The notes under the pieces were generated by a model, which saw only the letters and a list, made by a program, of their open reading frames with translations, had not been told where the DNA came from and did no database searches. DNA of 64,000 nucleotides from Clusia tigrina. Its lineage: Eukaryota; Arthropoda; Insecta; Diptera; Clusiidae. This document shows positions 60,101-64,000 of the stretch, piece after piece; the first letter of the stretch is position 1; each line of letters begins with the position of its first letter. Where the stretch lies: positions 82,593,995-82,657,994 of the forward strand of contig OV050031.1 in NCBI GenBank assembly GCA_920105625.2. Reading direction: 5' to 3'. The position numbers and the translations under genes were made by a program.

Positions 60101-62330
60101 AGAAGGCAGCAGACCCCCCAATCTACAGCGGCAACGACTGAGACGACTACTGAGACCCTGACAGAGGCTGCGACGCCGACTGAGACCCGACTGATGCAGA
60201 TAGGGGTAGATATAGGCACAAAGAAGGCAGCAGACAACCCCAATCGACAGCGGCAGCGACTGAGAAGCCTACAAAGATTCTGACAGAGGCTGCGACGCCG
60301 ACTGAGGCCGATAGGGGTAGATATAGGCATAGATAAGGTAGCAGACAACCCAATCGACAGCGGCAGCTTCTGAGACGCCTACAGAAACGCTGACAGAGGC
60401 TGCGACGCCAACTGAGGCAGATGGGGGTGGATATAGGCATAGAGAAGGCAACAGGCCCCCAATCGACAGCGGCAGCGACTGAGGCGCCTACAGAAATGCT
60501 GACAAAGGCTGCGACGCCGACTGAGACGCCGACTGAGGCAGATGGGGGTAGATATAGGCATAGAGAAGGCAGCAGACCCCTCAATCGACAGCGGCAGCGA
60601 CTGAGACGCCTACAGAGACGCTGACAGAGGCTGTGATGCCGACTGAGACGCCGACTGAGGCAGATAAGGGTAGATATAGGCATAGAGAAGGCAGCAGACC
60701 CCCCAATCTACAGCGGCAACGACTGAGACGACTACTGAGACCCTGACAGAGGCTGCGACGCCGACTGAGACGCCGACTGATGCAGATAGGGGTAGATATA
60801 GGCACAAAGAAGGCAGCAGACAACCCCAATCGACAGCGGCAGCGACTGAGAAGCCTACAAAGATTCTGACAGAGGCTGCGACGCCGACTGAGGCATATAG
60901 GGGTAGATAAACGCAAAGAGAAGGTCGCAGACCCCCCAATCGACAGTGGCAGCGACTGAGACTCCTACAGAAAGGCTGACAGAAGCTGCGACGCCGACTG
61001 AGGCCGATAGGGCTGGATATAGGCTTAGAGAAGGCAACAGGCCCCCAATCGACAGCGGCAACGACTGAGACGCCTTCAGAGACGCTGACAAAGGCTGCGA
61101 CTCCGACTGAGACGCCGACTGAGGAAGATAGGGGTAGATATAGGCAAAGAGAAGGCAGCAGACCCCTCAATCGACAGCGGTAGCGACTGTGACTCCTTCA
61201 GAGACGCTGACAGAGGCTGCGACGCCGACTAAGGCGGGTACGGGTGGATATAGGCATAGAGAAGGCAACAGGCCCCCAATCGACAGCGGCATCGACTGAG
61301 GCGCCTACAGAAATACTGACAAAGGCTGCGACGCCGACTGAGACGCCGACTGAGGCAGATAAGGGTAGATATAGGCATAGAGCAGGCAGCAGACCCCTCA
61401 ATCGACAGCGGCCGCGACTGAGACGCTTACACAGACGCTTACAGAGGCTGCGACGCCGAGTGAGGCAGATAGGGGTAGATATACGCATAGAGAATGTAGC
61501 AGACCCCCCAATCGACAGCGGCAGCGACAGAGTAGCCTTCAGAGACGCTGACAGAGGCTGCGACACCGAATGAGACGCCGACTGAGGCAGATAGGGGTAG
61601 ATATAGGCATAGAGAAGCCATCAGACCCCTCAATCGACAGCGGCAGCGACTGAGACGCCTACAGAGACGCTGACAGAGGCTGCGACTCGGACTGAGACGC
61701 CGACTGTGGCAGATAAGGGTAGATATAGGCATAGAGAAGGCAGCAGACCCCCCAATCTACAGCGGCAGCGACTGAGACGCCTACAGAGATGGTTACAGAG
61801 GCTGCGACGCCGACTGAGGCAGATAGGGGTAGATAAACGCAAAGAGAAGGTAGCAGACCCCCCCCATTGGCCAGCGGCAGCGACTGAGACTCGTACAGAA
61901 AGGCTGACAGAGGCTGCGACGCCGACTGAGGCAGATAGGGCTGGATATAGGCATAGAGAAGGCAACAAGCCCCCAATCGACAGCGGCAACGACTGAGACG
62001 ACTACTGAGACCCTGACAGAGGCTGCGACGCCGACTGATGCAGATAGGGGTAGATATAGGCACAAAGAAGGCAGCAGACAACCCCAATCGACAGCGGCAG
62101 CGACTGAGAAGCCTACAAAGATTCTGACAGAGGCTGCGACGCCGACTGAGACGCCGACTGAGGGAGATAGGCGTAGATATAGGCATAGAGAAGGCAGCAG
62201 ACCCCTCAATCGACAGCGGCAGCGACTGAGAAGGCAACAGGCCCCCAATCGAGACCGGCAACGACTAAGACGCCTACAGAGATGCTGACAGAGGCTGCGA
62301 CGCCGACTGAGACGCCGACTGAGGGAGATA

Positions 62331-62390
62331 GGTTTAGATATAGGCATAGAGAACGTTTAGATATAGGCATAGAAAAAAAAACAGGCCCCC
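62331..62390. repeat. Local micro-rearrangement in one higher-order unit
   Basis: GTTTAGATATAGGCATAGA occurs twice (62332-62350 and 62355-62373), followed by a run of nine A before CAGGCCCCC. Sister units (for example near 58590) have one copy and AGAAGGCAACAGG. This is a 23-bp-step tandem insertion plus a change to poly(A), unique in the window. Confidence 0.85.
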
Positions 62391-64000
62391 AATTGACAGC
62401 GGCAACGACTGAGACGCCGACTGAGACGCCTGACAGAGGGTGCGACACCGACTGAGACGCCGACTGAGGTAGATAGGGTAAATGTAAGCATAGAGAAGGC
62501 AGCAGACCCCCAATCGACAGCGGCAGCGACTGAGACGCCTTCAGAGACGCTGACCGAGGCTGCGACGCCGACTGAGGCAGATAGGGGTAGATATAGGCAT
62601 AGAGAAGGTAGCAGACGCCCCAATCGACAGCGGCAGCGACTGAGAAGGCAACAGGCCCCCATTCGAGAGCGGCAACGACTAAGACGTCAGCAGAGATGCT
62701 GACAGAGGCTGCGACAGCGGCAGCCACTGAGACGCCTACAGAGACGCTTACAGAGGCTGCGACGGCGACTGAGGCAGATAGGGGTAGATATACGCAAAGA
62801 GAAGGTAGCAGACCCCCCAATCGACAGCGGCAGCGACTGAGACGCCCACAGAGACGCTGACAGAGGCTGCGATGCCGACTGAGACGCCGACTGAGGCAGA
62901 TAAGGGTAGATATAGGCATAGAGAAGGCAGCAGACCCCCAATCGACAGCGGCAGCGACTGAGGCGCCTACAGAAATGCTGACAAAGGCTGCGACGCCGAC
63001 TGAGACGCCGACTGAGGCAGATGGGGGTAGATATAGGCATAGAGAAGGCAGCAGACCCCTCAATCGACAGCGGCAGCGACTGAGACGCCTACAGAGACGC
63101 TGACAGAGGCTGCGATGCCGACTGAGACGCCGACTGAGGCAGATAAGGGTAGATATAGGCATAGAGAAGGCAGCAGACCCCCAATCTACAGCGGCAGCGA
63201 CTGAGACGCCTACAGAGATGGTTACAGAGGCTGCGACGCCGACTGGGGCAGATAGGGGTAGATAAACGCAAAGAGAAGGTCGCAGACCCCCCAATCGACA
63301 GTGGCAGCGACTGAGACTCCTACAGAAAGGCTGACAGAAGCTGCGACGCCGACTGATGCCGATAGGGCTGGATATAGGCTTAGAGAAGGCAACAGGCCCC
63401 CAATCGACAGCGGCAACGACTGAGACGCCTACAGAGACGCTGACAAAGGCTGCGACTCCGACTGAGACGCCGACTGAGGAAGATAGGGGTAGATATAGGC
63501 AAAGAGAAGGCAGCAGACCCCTCAATCGACAGCGGTAGCGACTGTGACTCCTTCAGAGACGCTGACAGAGGCTGCGACGCCGACTAAGGCGGGTACGGGT
63601 GGATATAGGCATAGAGAAGGCAACAGGCCCCCAATCGACAGCGGCATCGACTGAGGCGCCTACAGAAATACTGACAAAGGCTGCGACGCCGACTGAGACG
63701 CCGACTGAGGCAGATAAGGGTAGATATAGGCATAGAGCAGGCAGCAGACCCCTCAATCGACAGCGGCCGCGACTAAGACGCTTACACAGACGCTTACAGA
63801 GGCTGCGACGCCGAGTGAGGCAGATAGGGGTAGATATACGCATAGAGAATGTAGCAGACCCCCCAATCGACAGCGGCAGCGACAGAGTAGCCTTCAGAGA
63901 CGCTGACAGAGGCTGCGACACCGACTGAGACGCCGACTGAGGCAGATAGGGGTAGATATAGGCATAGAGAAGCCATCAGACCCCTCAATCGACAGCGGCA

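Larger units (their letters stand above)
48385..64000. repeat. Satellite DNA array, block III
   Basis: The same satellite and orientation as blocks I and II, running off the right edge. The first 0.7 kb repeats the start of block II. From about 50.2 kb a higher-order repeat dominates and neighbouring units are nearly identical, so this part looks more recently homogenised than block I. Contains a 200-N gap. No gene was seen. Confidence 0.97.
50200..64000. repeat. Higher-order repeat with unit of 1.6-2.4 kb (block III)
   Basis: A marker monomer (CGACTAAGGCGGGTACGGG) occurs at 50297, 53372, 55760, 57479, 59598, 61232 and 63597. From 53372 the spacings are 2388 (including the N gap), 1719, 2119, 1634 and 2365 bp; the first spacing is 3075. 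Each marker is followed by the same ordered set of variants: AGAGCAGGCAGCAG, GCGGCCGCGACTGAGACGCT, AGAGAATGTAGCAG, GACAGAGTAGCCTTCAGA, AGAAGCCATCAGACC (GCCAGCAGACC in the first) and GCGACTCGGACTGAG. The core is constant while the tail of each unit varies by loss or gain of multi-monomer blocks. One earlier copy of the marker is at 35961 in block II. Confidence 0.85.

Noticed and set aside
1..64000. CRISPR-like array
   Set aside because: Repeats are contiguous at 110-146 bp with no unique spacers, there are no cas genes, and the context is eukaryotic.
1..64000. CENP-B-box-like or telomeric TTAGG motif in the satellite
   Set aside because: Reading the monomer on both strands showed no match to the CENP-B box core and no TTAGG arrays.

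Overview
The window looks like a long-read assembly of insect heterochromatin, most plausibly from a higher fly. Two kinds of sequence fill it: a very large GC-rich tandem satellite, and two copies of one Ty3/Gypsy LTR retrotransposon. Support for an insect, probably dipteran, source comes from the Gypsy-type gag-pol with a serine-tRNA-like primer site, the AT-rich non-coding parts of the element with TATGTATGTATA-type simple sequence, and the absence of any prokaryotic gene organisation. The species cannot be named from the sequence. No host gene, tRNA, rRNA or CRISPR array was seen.

Layout: (1) 1-25080, satellite block I. (2) 25081-35188, a 10.1-kb LTR retrotransposon ('copy 1') in + orientation with 481-bp and 463-bp LTRs, gag, a pol interrupted by frameshifts and one stop, and a 2.3-kb 3' region of unknown function. 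(3) 35189-42127, satellite block II. (4) 42128-48384, a 6.3-kb second copy ('copy 2') that lost about 3.8 kb from within gag to within RNase H. (5) 48385-64000, satellite block III, with a higher-order repeat and a 200-N assembly gap at 53960-54159.

The satellite monomer is about 110 or 122 bp (sometimes 134-146). The length steps come from 1 to 4 copies of an internal 12-mer, GACGCCGACTGA. Roughly half of each monomer is itself a degenerate run of that 12-mer; the rest is a less repetitive stretch around GATAGGGGTAGATATAGG followed by a variable C run. Two monomer flavours (...GGCAGCAGACCCCCC... and ...GGCAACAGGCCCCC...) are interspersed, and longer repeat units are superimposed (313 bp, about 1.5-1.6 kb, and 1.6-2.4 kb). 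The many long open frames here, especially on the minus strand, are by-products of the repeat and are not genes.

The two retrotransposons are not independent insertions. They share the same satellite flanks on both sides, the same odd 18-bp difference between 5' and 3' LTR, and the same pol lesions. The element therefore inserted once into the satellite and was later copied together with its surroundings by the process that amplifies the array. A satellite paralogue of the pre-insertion site survives at about 23640-23860. One 28-bp perfect fold-back (17587-17646) is the only orientation switch found in the satellite. No complete new functional system was found; the notable content is structural: a record of how a satellite array expands, captures a retroelement and re-amplifies it.
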